A DNA stretch of 18,245 nt from an uncultured Eubacteriales bacterium (GCA_934567745.1 CAKTJM010000021.1:1-18245), one strand, 5' to 3'; numbered from the stretch's first letter, positions 1 to 8,257 are shown. A program made the numbers and translations. The notes: generated by a model not told the origin, from the letters alone.

Positions 1-515
<515 letters not shown>

Positions 516-752
516 TCACTCCTTTGGTGTGAAGGGGGCCTCGGTCACCTCGCCGGTCTCGTCCAGGCTCAGCTTCCGCACCTTCTGTTCGGCCCGGTCC
601 AGCAGCGTCGTGCACTGCTTCATGAGCTTCGCCCCCTCCTCATACAGGGACAGGGACTGCTCCAGCGGGCGATCCCCGCTCTCGAGCGCGGCCACGATCT
701 CCTCGAGTCGGGCAAGGGCCTGCTCGAAGGTCAGCTTCTGTTTCTCCGCCAT
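516..752 (-). CDS. xseB: Exodeoxyribonuclease VII small subunit
   Basis: Small subunit of exonuclease VII, several copies of which bind the coiled coil of XseA in the cytosolic enzyme that degrades single-stranded DNA to oligonucleotides. The 78-residue product has the family hallmarks: LTFEQALARLEEIVAALE, then LEQSLSLYEEG, then a helix with LDRAEQKV. Length is normal for XseB (about 70-85). The start at 752 is chosen because AAGGAGGAG lies just upstream and the family N-terminus begins there; the frame stays open far upstream but gives only arginine-rich nonsense. The gene overlaps the 3' end of xseA by 22 bp, suggesting translational coupling. Confidence 0.95.
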   Translation of the reverse strand: MAEKQKLTFEQALARLEEIVAALESGDRPLEQSLSLYEEGAKLMKQCTTLLDRAEQKVRKLSLDETGEVTEAPFTPKE

Positions 753-1954
753 TGGCGCTCCTCCTTTCCTGTGACGGTGCAGGCGACGGTCCCGTCCGTC
801 ACGCGCACGGTCAGCGCGTCGCCGGGGGCGACCTGCTCCGTGGACGACACGACACGGCCGTCCGCCCCCTGCGCGATGGCATAGCCGCGCGCGAGGACCT
901 TGAACGGGCTGAGCGCGTCGAGGGACGCCGCCAGACCGCTCAGCCGCTGCCGGTCCCCGCTCAGCCGCAGCGACGCCGCGTGGCGGAGCCGGTCGGACTG
1001 GCGGTCGAGCTGCATCCGCCGCTCCTGCACCAGACGCAGGGGCGCGTGCAGCCCGTGGCTGTGCGCGAGCCGGTCCAGACCCTGGCGGCGGACGCTCAGG
1101 GCACGGCCCATCGCCTGGCCCATGCGGGCGGACAGGTGGTCCAGCCCCTCGGCCAGCTCCGCGCGGTCCGGCACCGCCAGCTCGGCGGCGTGGGACGGCG
1201 TGGCGGCGCGCACGTCGGCGGCGAAGTCGGCGATGGTCACGTCCGGCTCGTGCCCCACGGCGGAGATGACCGGCACGGGGCAGCGGACGATCGCCCGCGC
1301 GACGACCTCCTCGTTGAAGGCCCACAGGTCCTCCATCGAGCCGCCGCCGCGCCCGGTGATGACGAGATCGTAGCCCCCCAGCGCGCCCACGAGGTCGAGC
1401 GCCGCGGCGATCTCCTCCGCCGCGCCGTCGCCCTGCACGTGCACGGGGACGACCACCACCTCGGTCAGCGGCCAGCGCTGGCCGAGGATGCGGATCATGT
1501 CGCGCACCGCCGCCCCCGCCGGGGAGGTGACGAGCGCGATCCGCTTCGGGAAGGCCGGGAGCGGCCGCTTGCGGGCCGGGTCGAAAAGGCCCTCCTGCCG
1601 CAGGCGCTCCTTACACTGCTCGAAGGCGAGGGCCAGCTCCCCCACCCCGTCCGGGACGAGGCTCGTACAGTAGAGCTGATAGGCCCCGTCGCGGGGGTAG
1701 AGCGACACCCGGCCCCCGGCGATCACCTTCGTCCCATTCTCCGGGACGAAGCGCAGGGACGCGGCTTCCCGCCGGAACAGGACGCAGCGGATGCTGCTCT
1801 CGGCGTCCTTCAGGGTGAAGTAGTGGTGGCCGGAGGGGTAGCGCTTATAGTTGGACAGCTCCCCGCGCACCAGGGCCCCGTTCAGGGCGGGGGCGCGCTC
1901 GAGGAGGCCCTTGACGTATTGGTTGAGGGCGGTGACGGAGATGGCTTCGGTCAT
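731..1954 (-). CDS. xseA: Exodeoxyribonuclease VII large subunit
   Basis: Catalytic subunit of exonuclease VII, acting with XseB on single-stranded DNA in repair and recombination. The 407-residue product begins with an OB-fold DNA-binding domain (about residues 3-100, ISVTALNQYVKGLLE and GELSNYKRYPSGHHYFTLKD). The nuclease domain follows, with SPAGAAVRDM (144-153), RGGGSMEDLWAFNEE (202-216) and GHEPDVTIADFAADVRAATPS from residue 234, carrying the conserved His, Asp and Arg residues. A helical region from about 260 to 360 should bind XseB. The start at 1954 has GGAGGGG upstream and shares an ATGA overlap with the stop of the TsaD-like gene. The longer open frame upstream is rejected because it is antisense noise over that gene. 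Confidence 0.96.
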   Translation of the reverse strand: MTEAISVTALNQYVKGLLERAPALNGALVRGELSNYKRYPSGHHYFTLKDAESSIRCVLFRREAASLRFVPENGTKVIAGGRVSLYPRDGAYQLYCTSLVPDGVGELALAFEQCKERLRQEGLFDPARKRPLPAFPKRIALVTSPAGAAVRDMIRILGQRWPLTEVVVVPVHVQGDGAAEEIAAALDLVGALGGYDLVITGRGGGSMEDLWAFNEEVVARAIVRCPVPVISAVGHEPDVTIADFAADVRAATPSHAAELAVPDRAELAEGLDHLSARMGQAMGRALSVRRQGLDRLAHSHGLHAPLRLVQERRMQLDRQSDRLRHAASLRLSGDRQRLSGLAASLDALSPFKVLARGYAIAQGADGRVVSSTEQVAPGDALTVRVTDGTVACTVTGKEERQWRRNRS

Positions 1955-2889
1955 ACGGCCCCTCCGTGCAGACTGCGCCAGGTCAGGATCGCCACGCCCA
2001 TGGCGTTGTCGGTCGAGAAGCGCGGCTCGGCGAAGACGGCCCCGCAGCGCTCCTCCATGGCCCCGCGCAGGAGCCGGTTGGCGGACACGCCGCCCGCGCA
2101 CAGCACGGGCAGGCCGGGCCGGTCCTCCAGCGCCTGCTTCGTGGCCCGCTCGACCGCCCAGGCGAGGGAGGCCAGCACGTACCAGCAGATGTCCTCGGGC
2201 GCGCGGCCCGCCTCGGCCATGGCGTCCATGCGGTTCTCCAGGCCAGAGAGGGAGAAGGTCGAGCCCGCGACCTTCACGGCGAAGCGCTCCTTCTCCTTCG
2301 CGCCCAGTGAGAGTGCATCGACGGCCTTGCCCGCGGGGAAATCCAGCCCCAGGCGGCGGCCGGTCCGGTCGATGAGCTGACCGGCGGCCAGGTCCGACGT
2401 CCCGCCGATCCGCTCGGCGCGGACGAGGACGCCCTCGGGCCGGACGTACAGCAGCTCGGTGGTCCCGCCGGAGAGGTGCCAGACGAGGTGCGGCCGGTCG
2501 AGCAGGTCCAGCCGCCCGGCGGACCAGGCGGCGGCGGCGATGTGCCCCTGCTGATGGGAGCACGGGAAGAACGGCACGCCCAGGGCCGTGGCCATCACCT
2601 GCGCCTGGGACGACCCGGCGAGGAAGCAGGGCATGTACGAGCCCTCGACCTCGCGCGGCTGGGTGCTCGCGCCGACGGCGGCGAGCGTGTCCGGCAGGCC
2701 GAGCCGCTTGAGCGACCGGACGATCTCCGGCAGGCGCTTGACGTGCTGGAACAGGGCCTCGCTCTGGCGCAGGCCGAGCGTGCCGGGGGCGACCTCCAGG
2801 AGGTGACCGGCGTTCTCGCCGCGCGTGCCGTCGAACCAGGCGGCGGAGGTGGTGTAGTTGCTGGTGTCCAGCCCTAAGACGGCGGCCAT
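1951..2889 (-). CDS. Divergent TsaD/Kae1-like (peptidase M22 family) protein, probably not the canonical TsaD
   Basis: ASKHA-fold protein of the Kae1/TsaD family; canonical TsaD makes N6-threonylcarbamoyl-adenosine in tRNA. The 312-residue product keeps the family framework: the metal-binding pair in SHQQGH (His112, His116), SGGTTELL (140-147), a DLAAGQLIDRTGRRLGL segment (166-182), STFSLSGLENRM (210-221), GGVSANRLLR (266-275) and STDNAMG with metal-ligand Asp294. It is shorter than TsaD (about 335-345), and the ETSCDET signature near the N-terminus is replaced by DTSNYTTSA. This suggests a paralogue with an altered job; similar proteins are annotated in Clostridia as peptidase M22 or O-sialoglycoprotein endopeptidase. 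It begins 3 bp after nusB, with its AAGGAGG inside the nusB end, and overlaps xseA, so it is co-expressed with both. Function is unknown; TsaB/TsaE partners are not in the window. Confidence 0.8.
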   Translation of the reverse strand: MAAVLGLDTSNYTTSAAWFDGTRGENAGHLLEVAPGTLGLRQSEALFQHVKRLPEIVRSLKRLGLPDTLAAVGASTQPREVEGSYMPCFLAGSSQAQVMATALGVPFFPCSHQQGHIAAAAWSAGRLDLLDRPHLVWHLSGGTTELLYVRPEGVLVRAERIGGTSDLAAGQLIDRTGRRLGLDFPAGKAVDALSLGAKEKERFAVKVAGSTFSLSGLENRMDAMAEAGRAPEDICWYVLASLAWAVERATKQALEDRPGLPVLCAGGVSANRLLRGAMEERCGAVFAEPRFSTDNAMGVAILTWRSLHGGAV

Positions 2890-2892
2890 GGG

Positions 2893-3375
2893 TCAGTCCT
2901 CCTTCGCGACCGGCTTGGCCTGGGCCTCGTCGGGGAACTCGGCGCGGTAGAAGGAGCCGAGGATGCCGTTGATGAAGGAGACGACCTTCGCGTCCTCATA
3001 CTTCTTCGCGATCTCCACCGCGTCGTTGATGGCGGCGGCGGCGGGGATGTCCGGGACGTAGAGGATCTCATACATCGCCACGCGCATGATGGCCGCCGCG
3101 GTACGCGGGATGCGCTCGAAGCTCCAGTTGCGGGCGTAGCGGGCGATGTACTGGTCGAGCTCCGGCCCGTGCTCGGCGACCCCGCGCACGATGTCTTCGA
3201 TGTACCGCACCTGCTTCTCGTTGGGCCACTCACGGTAGAGGGGATCCTCCTCCCCCCAGCGCTGGAAGCTCTCCTTGTTCAGGCGTTCGCTCAGGAACTC
3301 CTCGGCGGTCTCGTGGGAAAAGCCCAGGGAATAGGAGCAATGGATGGCGATCTCTCGCGCGGCTGATCTGGTCAT
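2893..3375 (-). CDS. nusB: Transcription antitermination factor NusB
   Basis: RNA-binding antitermination factor that joins S10 (NusE) at boxA of rRNA leaders and helps rRNA transcription and processing. The 160-residue product starts with the family N-terminus MTRSAARE. It shows the C-terminal helical core IARYARNWSFERIPRTAAA, then the MYEILYVPDIPAAAAINDAVEIAKKY stretch and FINGILGSFYR. It is slightly longer than the usual 130-150 because of an inserted EEDPLYREWPNEKQ segment near residue 45 and an acidic C-terminal tail. GGAGG lies just upstream of the ATG. It heads the nusB/TsaD-like/xseA/xseB/ispA operon; in Bacillus subtilis nusB is likewise flanked by yqhY and the folD-xseA-xseB-ispA group. 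Confidence 0.95.
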   Translation of the reverse strand: MTRSAAREIAIHCSYSLGFSHETAEEFLSERLNKESFQRWGEEDPLYREWPNEKQVRYIEDIVRGVAEHGPELDQYIARYARNWSFERIPRTAAAIMRVAMYEILYVPDIPAAAAINDAVEIAKKYEDAKVVSFINGILGSFYRAEFPDEAQAKPVAKED

Positions 3376-3415
3376 GACGGTCCCTCCAAATTCGGATCAC
3401 ATATCGTATATTCTA

Positions 3416-3444
3416 ATTATACACTGTATATGCAAAAAAGGAAG
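3416..3444 (-). promoter_or_regulatory. Probable promoter of the nusB operon, with overlapping palindrome
   Basis: A perfect -10 TATAAT (minus strand, 3416-3421) sits in an AT-rich island 41 bp upstream of the nusB ATG. No good -35 is visible; the hexamer 17 bp upstream, CTTCCT, is poor. A perfect 13-bp palindrome, TATACACTGTATA (3418-3430), overlaps the -10 and could be an operator or an effect of AT-rich composition. The terminator upstream (3490-3525) means nusB needs its own promoter, which supports the call. Confidence 0.45.
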
Positions 3445-3489
3445 CCCCTTTCTTCCGAACTTCCCCAAACTTTTGCCCACTTTTTGGGC

Positions 3490-3525
3490 AAAAAAATAGG
3501 CCCACGGCAAAAATCGCCGTGGACC
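3490..3525 (-). terminator. Rho-independent terminator after the Asp23-family gene
   Basis: On the minus strand CCACGGC pairs with GCCGTGG around a 7-nt loop (3502-3522). The stem extends outward by two more G-C pairs across one mismatch, to 3499-3525, and is followed by TA and seven T residues (3490-3496). It lies 18 bp past the Asp23 stop. A second hairpin, TTTTGCCCA/TGGGCAAAA with a 5-nt loop (3471-3493), overlaps the T tract and may reinforce termination or be mutually exclusive with it. Confidence 0.85.
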
Positions 3526-3542
3526 TGCCAGCGTTCGTTCGC

Positions 3543-3914
3543 TCACTCCTCGTCGCGCACGAAGGTCACGCCGCCGACGCGGACGTTCACCGCCGCCACA
3601 TGCAGGCCGGTGGTGGCCTCGACGTTGGCGATGACGGTGTCCTGGACCTTGCGGGCGACCTCTGGGATGATGCTGCCGTACTTGATCTGGATGGAGATGT
3701 CGATGGTGATCTCGTCCGACTCCCAAAGGATGCTGATGCCCTTGGAGAACTTCTTGCGCCCGAGCAGCTGCTCGCTCATGCTGCCGCCGGTCAGGGCGGT
3801 GACGCCCTCGACCTCCAGCGCGGCCGCCCCGGCGATCATCTCCAGGACGTCCTCGGAGATGAACACGTCCCCGTGCTCCTCCTTGCGGGAGTAATATTCT
3901 CTGACTTCGCTCAT
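3543..3914 (-). CDS. yqhY: Asp23/Gls24 family envelope stress response protein (YqhY-like)
   Basis: Small cytosolic Asp23/Gls24 (DUF322) protein. In Bacillus subtilis the YqhY member sits beside accBC and nusB and is linked to control of fatty acid synthesis; other members are membrane-tethered alkaline-shock proteins. The 123-residue product shows the pattern GDVFISEDVLEMIAGAAALEVEGV (residues 15-38), then ITIDISIQIKYGSIIPEVARKVQDTVIANVEATTGL, and the ending VNVRVGGVTF. There is no signal peptide or membrane segment. GGAGGG lies about 9 nt before the ATG. The gene is monocistronic as far as the sequence shows, with its own promoter just upstream and a terminator just downstream. The symbol is assigned by family and by position next to nusB, so orthology is likely but not proven. 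Confidence 0.9.
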   Translation of the reverse strand: MSEVREYYSRKEEHGDVFISEDVLEMIAGAAALEVEGVTALTGGSMSEQLLGRKKFSKGISILWESDEITIDISIQIKYGSIIPEVARKVQDTVIANVEATTGLHVAAVNVRVGGVTFVRDEE

Positions 3915-3949
3915 GGTGTGTGTCCCTCCGTCGTTAGGATATCAGACTG

Positions 3950-3978
3950 ATTATACCATACTCTGTCCGTCAGGACAA
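3950..3978 (-). promoter_or_regulatory. Sigma-A-type promoter of the Asp23-family gene
   Basis: On the minus strand -35 TTGTCC (3973-3978) and -10 TATAAT (3950-3955) are separated by exactly 17 bp, with an extended -10 TGG directly before TATAAT. The predicted transcript starts near 3943, about 30 nt before the ATG. It lies wholly between the folD stop and the Asp23-family ATG, so this gene can be expressed independently of folD. Confidence 0.85.
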
Positions 3979-3983
3979 GTCCC

Positions 3984-4829
3984 TCACTTGCCGAGGTGGG
4001 TCTTGGCTGCGATGAGGGTGTTCTTCATCAGCATCGCGCGGGTCATCGGGCCGACACCGCCGGGGACCGGCGTGATCGCGGAGGCGATCTCCTTGACGGC
4101 CGGATAGTCCACGTCGCCGCAGAGCTTGCCCGCCGCGTTACGGTTCATGGCCACGTCGACCACGACCGCGCCGGGCTTGACCATGTCCGCCGTGACCATG
4201 TCGACCTTGCCGACGGCCGCGACGAGGATGTCCGCCTCACGGCAGACGGCCGCCAGGTCCTGGGTGCGGGAGTGGCAGATGGTCACGGTGCCGTGCTCCT
4301 GGAGCAGCAGCAGCGCCATCGGCTTGCCGACGATGTTCGAGCGGCCGATGACCACGCAGCGCTTGCCCTTCGGGTCGATGTCGTACTCGTGCAGCATCTC
4401 CATGATGCCGTAGGGCGTGCAGGGCAGGAAGCCCTCCTTGCCGACCAGCAGCGCGCCCATGTTCATCGGGTGGAAGCCGTCCACGTCCTTCGACGGGGAG
4501 ATGGCCATCAGCACGGCCTCCTCGTCCAGGCCCTTCGGCAGCGGGAGCTGACAGAGGATGCCGTCGATCTCCTCGCGGCCGTTGAGCTTCTCGATGAGGG
4601 CGATCAGCTCCTCCTGCTTCGTCCCGGCGGGCAGGGCGTACTCCTCGCTGAGGAAGCCGCAGTCCTCGCAGTCCTTGCGCTTGCTGTTGACGTAGACGCG
4701 GCTGGCCGGGTCGTCGCCGACGATGATGACCGCCAGACCGGGGCGGCGGGGCAGGCCCTCCGCCTCCGCGCGCACCTCGCGCTTGACCTTGGCCGCCAGG
4801 GCCTTACCGTCCATGATGATGGGTCCCAT
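3984..4829 (-). CDS. folD: Bifunctional methylenetetrahydrofolate dehydrogenase/methenyltetrahydrofolate cyclohydrolase
   Basis: Cytosolic one-carbon enzyme that interconverts 5,10-methylene-, 5,10-methenyl- and 10-formyl-tetrahydrofolate with NAD(P). The 281-residue product is normal FolD length. It has YVNSKRK (46-52, Tyr46 and catalytic Lys50), [10 protein letters not shown] (89-98), KDVDGFHP (114-121), the nucleotide-binding GRSNIVGKP (162-170) and the C-terminal [10 protein letters not shown] (254-263), all intact. AGGAG precedes the ATG at 4829; a second in-frame Met at residue 6 is possible but lacks a better ribosome site. The gene follows lgt by 15 bp, so it is probably the last gene of the ymfF-ymfH-lgt-folD operon. 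Confidence 0.96.
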   Translation of the reverse strand: MGPIIMDGKALAAKVKREVRAEAEGLPRRPGLAVIIVGDDPASRVYVNSKRKDCEDCGFLSEEYALPAGTKQEELIALIEKLNGREEIDGILCQLPLPKGLDEEAVLMAISPSKDVDGFHPMNMGALLVGKEGFLPCTPYGIMEMLHEYDIDPKGKRCVVIGRSNIVGKPMALLLLQEHGTVTICHSRTQDLAAVCREADILVAAVGKVDMVTADMVKPGAVVVDVAMNRNAAGKLCGDVDYPAVKEIASAITPVPGGVGPMTRAMLMKNTLIAAKTHLGK

Positions 4830-4844
4830 GTCGTTGTCTCCTCT

Positions 4845-5696
4845 CTATTTTCCTTTGGTTCGCTCACAGTATCGCTCGTTCGGGTCCGCATGGCCGTGCC
4901 GCTTCCAGATGAGGAAGCACACCGCCGCCGCACAGCTCACGAAGGCCAGGAGCTGAGAGGTGCGGATGCCCGTGGAGAACAGGTAGAGGCTGTCCGTGCG
5001 CAGCCCTTCGATGAAGCCGCGGCCGAGGCCGTACCACGCCACATAGCGCAGGAACAGCTCGCCGTCGAACCGCTGCCGCCCCCGATGGACGAACCACAGC
5101 AGCAGGCACAGGCCGATGAGGTTCCACAGGGACTCATAGAGGAAGGTCGGGTGGACCTCCAGGTACTGCCCGCCCTTCTCGATGCCCATGCGCCAGGGCA
5201 GGTCCGTCTCGGCGCCGTAGGCCTCGACGTTCATGAAGTTCCCCCAGCGCCCGATGATCTGGCCGATCAGCAGCCCGCAGGTGCAGGCGTCCAAAAGGGC
5301 CGGGAAGGGGATCTTCTTGTAGCGCGCCACGAGGAAGGCGATCAGCACCGCGGCGATCACCCCGCCGTAGATGGCCAGGCCGCCGTTGTGGACGTTCAGA
5401 CAGGCCTTGAGGTCGAGGCTGCCGTCGGCGCGGCGGAAATTGGCCGAGTTGAAGAGGATGTAGTACAGCCGCGCCCCGACGATCCCGCCGGGGGCGGCGA
5501 AGAGCATCATGTCGACCAGGTCGTCGCCGCGCAGGCCCATGCGGTGGGCCATGTGCCGCACGCAGAAGACCGTACCGGCCACGAAGCCGATGGCGATGAT
5601 GACGCCGTACCAGTAGATGTGGAAGCTCCCGATGGAGAAGGCGACCCGCGGGAGGTCGAAGGTCAGGCCCAGTCCGGGGAAGGTCACGGTGTTCAT
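4845..5696 (-). CDS. lgt: Prolipoprotein diacylglyceryl transferase
   Basis: Membrane enzyme that transfers diacylglycerol from phosphatidylglycerol to the lipobox cysteine of preprolipoproteins. The 283-residue product has about seven hydrophobic segments, the first near 20-45. It carries the Lgt signature GRWGNFMNVEAYG (149-161), the HPTFLYES loop (182-189) and YGLGRGFIEGLRTD (223-236) with the conserved Arg and Glu. In the GGLAIYGG loop, Tyr110 stands where the E. coli enzyme has His103; this variant also occurs in other Firmicutes. The start ATG at 5696 shares ATGA with the ymfH stop and has GGAGGGG upstream. The enzyme would process the lipoprotein encoded at 12505-13359. Confidence 0.95.
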   Translation of the reverse strand: MNTVTFPGLGLTFDLPRVAFSIGSFHIYWYGVIIAIGFVAGTVFCVRHMAHRMGLRGDDLVDMMLFAAPGGIVGARLYYILFNSANFRRADGSLDLKACLNVHNGGLAIYGGVIAAVLIAFLVARYKKIPFPALLDACTCGLLIGQIIGRWGNFMNVEAYGAETDLPWRMGIEKGGQYLEVHPTFLYESLWNLIGLCLLLWFVHRGRQRFDGELFLRYVAWYGLGRGFIEGLRTDSLYLFSTGIRTSQLLAFVSCAAAVCFLIWKRHGHADPNERYCERTKGK

Positions 5697-6973
5697 GCCT
5701 GCCCCTCCGGCCGGATGACGACCAGCGCGAGCTGCTCCGGACGCAGCCAGGTGCGCAGGAAGGCCTCCGCGTCCGCGCGGGACAGCCCGGCGTAGACCGC
5801 CGGGAAGGTCCAGGGCTCCTGGCCGCAGAAATAGCTCTCGGCCTGGTTGATGCACAGGGTCTCGAAGGAGTTCATCGCCCGGACGGACGCGCCGTAGGCG
5901 GCCTTCTTCAGCCGCTGGAACAGGCCCTCGTCCAGGCCCTCCACCGCCACGCGCGCGGCCTCGGCGAGGATCGCGTCGCGGACCGCCGCGGGGTCGCGGC
6001 TCTCGCCGCCCGCGATCAGGAAGCCGCAGCCGGGATAGTCGCCGTAGCCGCAGAAGTACCCGGCGTTCACCAGTCCCTGCTCGTACAGGCGGCGGTAGAG
6101 CGGGCTGGAACTGCCCATGAGCGCCTCGCAGGCCAGGTCGCCCAGCAGCCGCTGCCGCAGCTGCGCGGCCGGGTCGGTCTCCGGCCGGACCTTGATGCCC
6201 AGCCGGAACAGCGGGGCCGCCACGGCCATCGTCCGCTCGGTCAGCGGGACCGCGGCCTCGGTCGGCTCGCTCTCGCCGTGGTCGCGCTCGATCGGCGGGC
6301 GCTCCTCCTGCGGGAGGATCTCCCGCGCCAGCGCGCAGACCCGCTCCGGGTCCACGTCGCCCGCCACGCACAGGACCATGTTCGACGGGGTATAGAACGC
6401 ACGGTGGCAGTCGTAGAGCGTCTGCGCCGTGATGTGGGAGATGGACTCGACCGTCCCCGCCACGGAGTTGCGCACCGGATGGGCCGCGTAGAGGCCCTGC
6501 ATGAGAAGATGATAGGACTGCCAGCTCGGGTCGTCCTCGATCATCCCGATCTCCTGGCCAATGATGCCCTGCTCCTTCTGCACGCTCTCCTCGGTGTAAT
6601 AGGGCACGGAGACGAAGGTCAGGAGGGTCCGCAGGTTTTCCCAGGACCCCTCCGTGCAGGAGAAGTGGTAGCCCGTCATCGCCGCGCCGGTGAAGGCGTT
6701 GGGCGACGCGCCGCGGGCCGACAGCTCCTGTAACGCGTTGCCCCCGTCGGGCGTGTCGAACATCTTGTGCTCCAGATAGTGGGCGATGCCCATCGGGGTG
6801 TCCAGCCACTGGCCGTCGAGCCGGAAGCGGGTGTCCATCCCGCCGTAGCGGGTGGCGAAGAAGGCGTAGCACTTGCCGAACTCCGGCTTGGCGAAGACGT
6901 AGACCCGGAGGCCGTTCTCCAGCGTCTCCTCATAGACGGTCTCGCCGAGGACCTCATAACGATGGCATTGCAT
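5693..6973 (-). CDS. ymfH: M16 family zinc metallopeptidase, YmfH type (EF-P 5-aminopentanol modification-associated)
   Basis: Member of the insulinase/pitrilysin M16 family. The YmfH type is paired with YmfF and is named in databases as associated with 5-aminopentanol modification of EF-P; its substrate is not established. The 426-residue product has the inverted zinc site HYLEH (65-69) and the distal glutamate in GQEIGMIEDDP (Glu141), so it should be catalytically competent. The segment SARGASPNAFTGAAMTGYHF is typical of the family. The second, non-catalytic M16 half covers about residues 190-420. There is no signal peptide. Its GGAGG lies in the last codons of ymfF and its stop overlaps the lgt ATG. 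The symbol follows the Bacillus subtilis name. Confidence 0.9.
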   Translation of the reverse strand: MQCHRYEVLGETVYEETLENGLRVYVFAKPEFGKCYAFFATRYGGMDTRFRLDGQWLDTPMGIAHYLEHKMFDTPDGGNALQELSARGASPNAFTGAAMTGYHFSCTEGSWENLRTLLTFVSVPYYTEESVQKEQGIIGQEIGMIEDDPSWQSYHLLMQGLYAAHPVRNSVAGTVESISHITAQTLYDCHRAFYTPSNMVLCVAGDVDPERVCALAREILPQEERPPIERDHGESEPTEAAVPLTERTMAVAAPLFRLGIKVRPETDPAAQLRQRLLGDLACEALMGSSSPLYRRLYEQGLVNAGYFCGYGDYPGCGFLIAGGESRDPAAVRDAILAEAARVAVEGLDEGLFQRLKKAAYGASVRAMNSFETLCINQAESYFCGQEPWTFPAVYAGLSRADAEAFLRTWLRPEQLALVVIRPEGQA

Positions 6974-6976
6974 GGC

Positions 6977-8257
6977 TCAGGCCTCCTTTCCCAGCAGACG
7001 GTAGATGCTGTCCAGCGCCACGCCCTGTGCGGCCTGGACGACCTCGTCGCGGCGGACCCGTGCGACCGCGTCCGCCAGCTCCTCGGGCGGGAAGGCCGTG
7101 CCGGAGACGGCGCGGCTGAGCCAATACTCCTCCAGGCGGCCCTGGGCGTCGAGGTTGGAGCGGATCGAGTTGAGGACGTAGCGCCGGGCGCTCTCCAGCT
7201 CCTCCGCGTCGATGGACCCGGCGCGGCAGGCCGCGAGCTGGGCCAGGATCTCCTCCTCGGCCCGGGCGAAGTTGGCGAAGTCCACCCCGGACGAGACGAA
7301 GAGGACGCCCTTGCTCATGGTCACGCTGGAATTGGCGAAATAGCAGAGGGAGAGCTTCTCCCGGACGTTCAGGAAGAGCTTCGAGGTCGTGCTCCCGCCG
7401 TAAACGGCGTTGAGCAGCAGGCCGCGGGCGATGGCGTCCTTCCCCCGGAAGGCCCCGCCCGTGCGGAAGCCGAGGGCGAGCTTGCCCTGACCGACGTCCA
7501 TGCGGTCCTCGAAGGTCCGCACCGGCCCGGCGGGCCGCTCCGGCGCGGTGGTGGCCGGGATGGGGGCGCGAACGGTCTGCGGCAGGGCGGCGAGGGCGGT
7601 GCGCAGCGCCGCCTCGACGCGGTCCGGCTCCGCGGAGCCGCAATAATATAAGGTAAGGGGGGCCGTGCGCAGGATCTCCTGATAGCGCGCGGCGAGGGCC
7701 GCGCCGTCGATGGCGCGGGCGGTCTCCTCGGTGCCGAGGCTGCTCACGCCGAACGGCTCCCCCGCGCACATCTGCTCGCGCAGACGGGAGAGGGCGTAAC
7801 CCCGCTTGTCGTTGACGCGGCGGCGGATCCGATCCACGAGATTGTCACGCTCCCCGCTGACGTAGGCGGGGACGAAGGCCCCCTCCCCTGCCGGGCGCAG
7901 CAGGACCTCCCCCAGGAGGGCCGCGGCGTCCTCCAGGATGTGGGACGGCTCTGGGACGAAGGCGTCGTCCAGGAAGCTGCCCCAGAAGCCGACCGCCAGG
8001 CACTCCCCCTTCTTGCGCACGATCGCCTCCAGGGTGCCGCCGTAGAGATCGTCGAGGATGGCGGAGAAGGACTCCATATCGGGGTGGGCCTGGGTGCCGC
8101 GGCGCAGGACCTCCGGGAGGACCGCGTCGAGGGAGGCCGTCTCCGCGCGCAGGGGCACGAGGAAGCTCGCGCTGAGCACGGAGGTCTTGAACTTTTTCGT
8201 CTGGACCGCCCGCAGCGTGACGCCGGGGGCGAGGATCCGTTCGGTGATGGGCAGCAT
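6977..8257 (-). CDS. ymfF: M16 family protein, YmfF type, catalytically inactive partner
   Basis: Second M16-family protein of the YmfF/YmfH pair. The 426-residue product aligns with the M16 fold (FLVPLRAETASLDAVLPEVLRRGT at the N-terminus; KLALGFRTG and KLFLNVREKLSLCYFANS in the second half) but lacks HxxEH, so it cannot bind the catalytic zinc. The equivalent region reads PEVLRRGTQ. M16 heterodimers commonly pair an active and an inactive subunit, which fits ymfH lying 3 bp downstream. The start ATG at 8257 has AAAGGAGG upstream. It is the first gene of the ymfF-ymfH-lgt-folD operon and has a promoter at 8294-8321. Confidence 0.9.
   Translation of the reverse strand: MLPITERILAPGVTLRAVQTKKFKTSVLSASFLVPLRAETASLDAVLPEVLRRGTQAHPDMESFSAILDDLYGGTLEAIVRKKGECLAVGFWGSFLDDAFVPEPSHILEDAAALLGEVLLRPAGEGAFVPAYVSGERDNLVDRIRRRVNDKRGYALSRLREQMCAGEPFGVSSLGTEETARAIDGAALAARYQEILRTAPLTLYYCGSAEPDRVEAALRTALAALPQTVRAPIPATTAPERPAGPVRTFEDRMDVGQGKLALGFRTGGAFRGKDAIARGLLLNAVYGGSTTSKLFLNVREKLSLCYFANSSVTMSKGVLFVSSGVDFANFARAEEEILAQLAACRAGSIDAEELESARRYVLNSIRSNLDAQGRLEEYWLSRAVSGTAFPPEELADAVARVRRDEVVQAAQGVALDSIYRLLGKEA

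Noticed and set aside
1957..2563. N-terminal extension of xseA (and similar extensions of xseB, lgt and ffh)
   Set aside because: The extra residues are frame-shifted readings of the upstream gene; each family N-terminus begins at an internal ATG with a good ribosome site.
752..5795. Long plus-strand reading frames opposite xseA and folD/lgt (542 and 599 residues)
   Set aside because: They are antisense to well-recognised genes, have low-complexity Arg/Ala/Gly/Asp-rich or His-rich compositions typical of high-GC shadow frames, and lack ribosome sites or family motifs.
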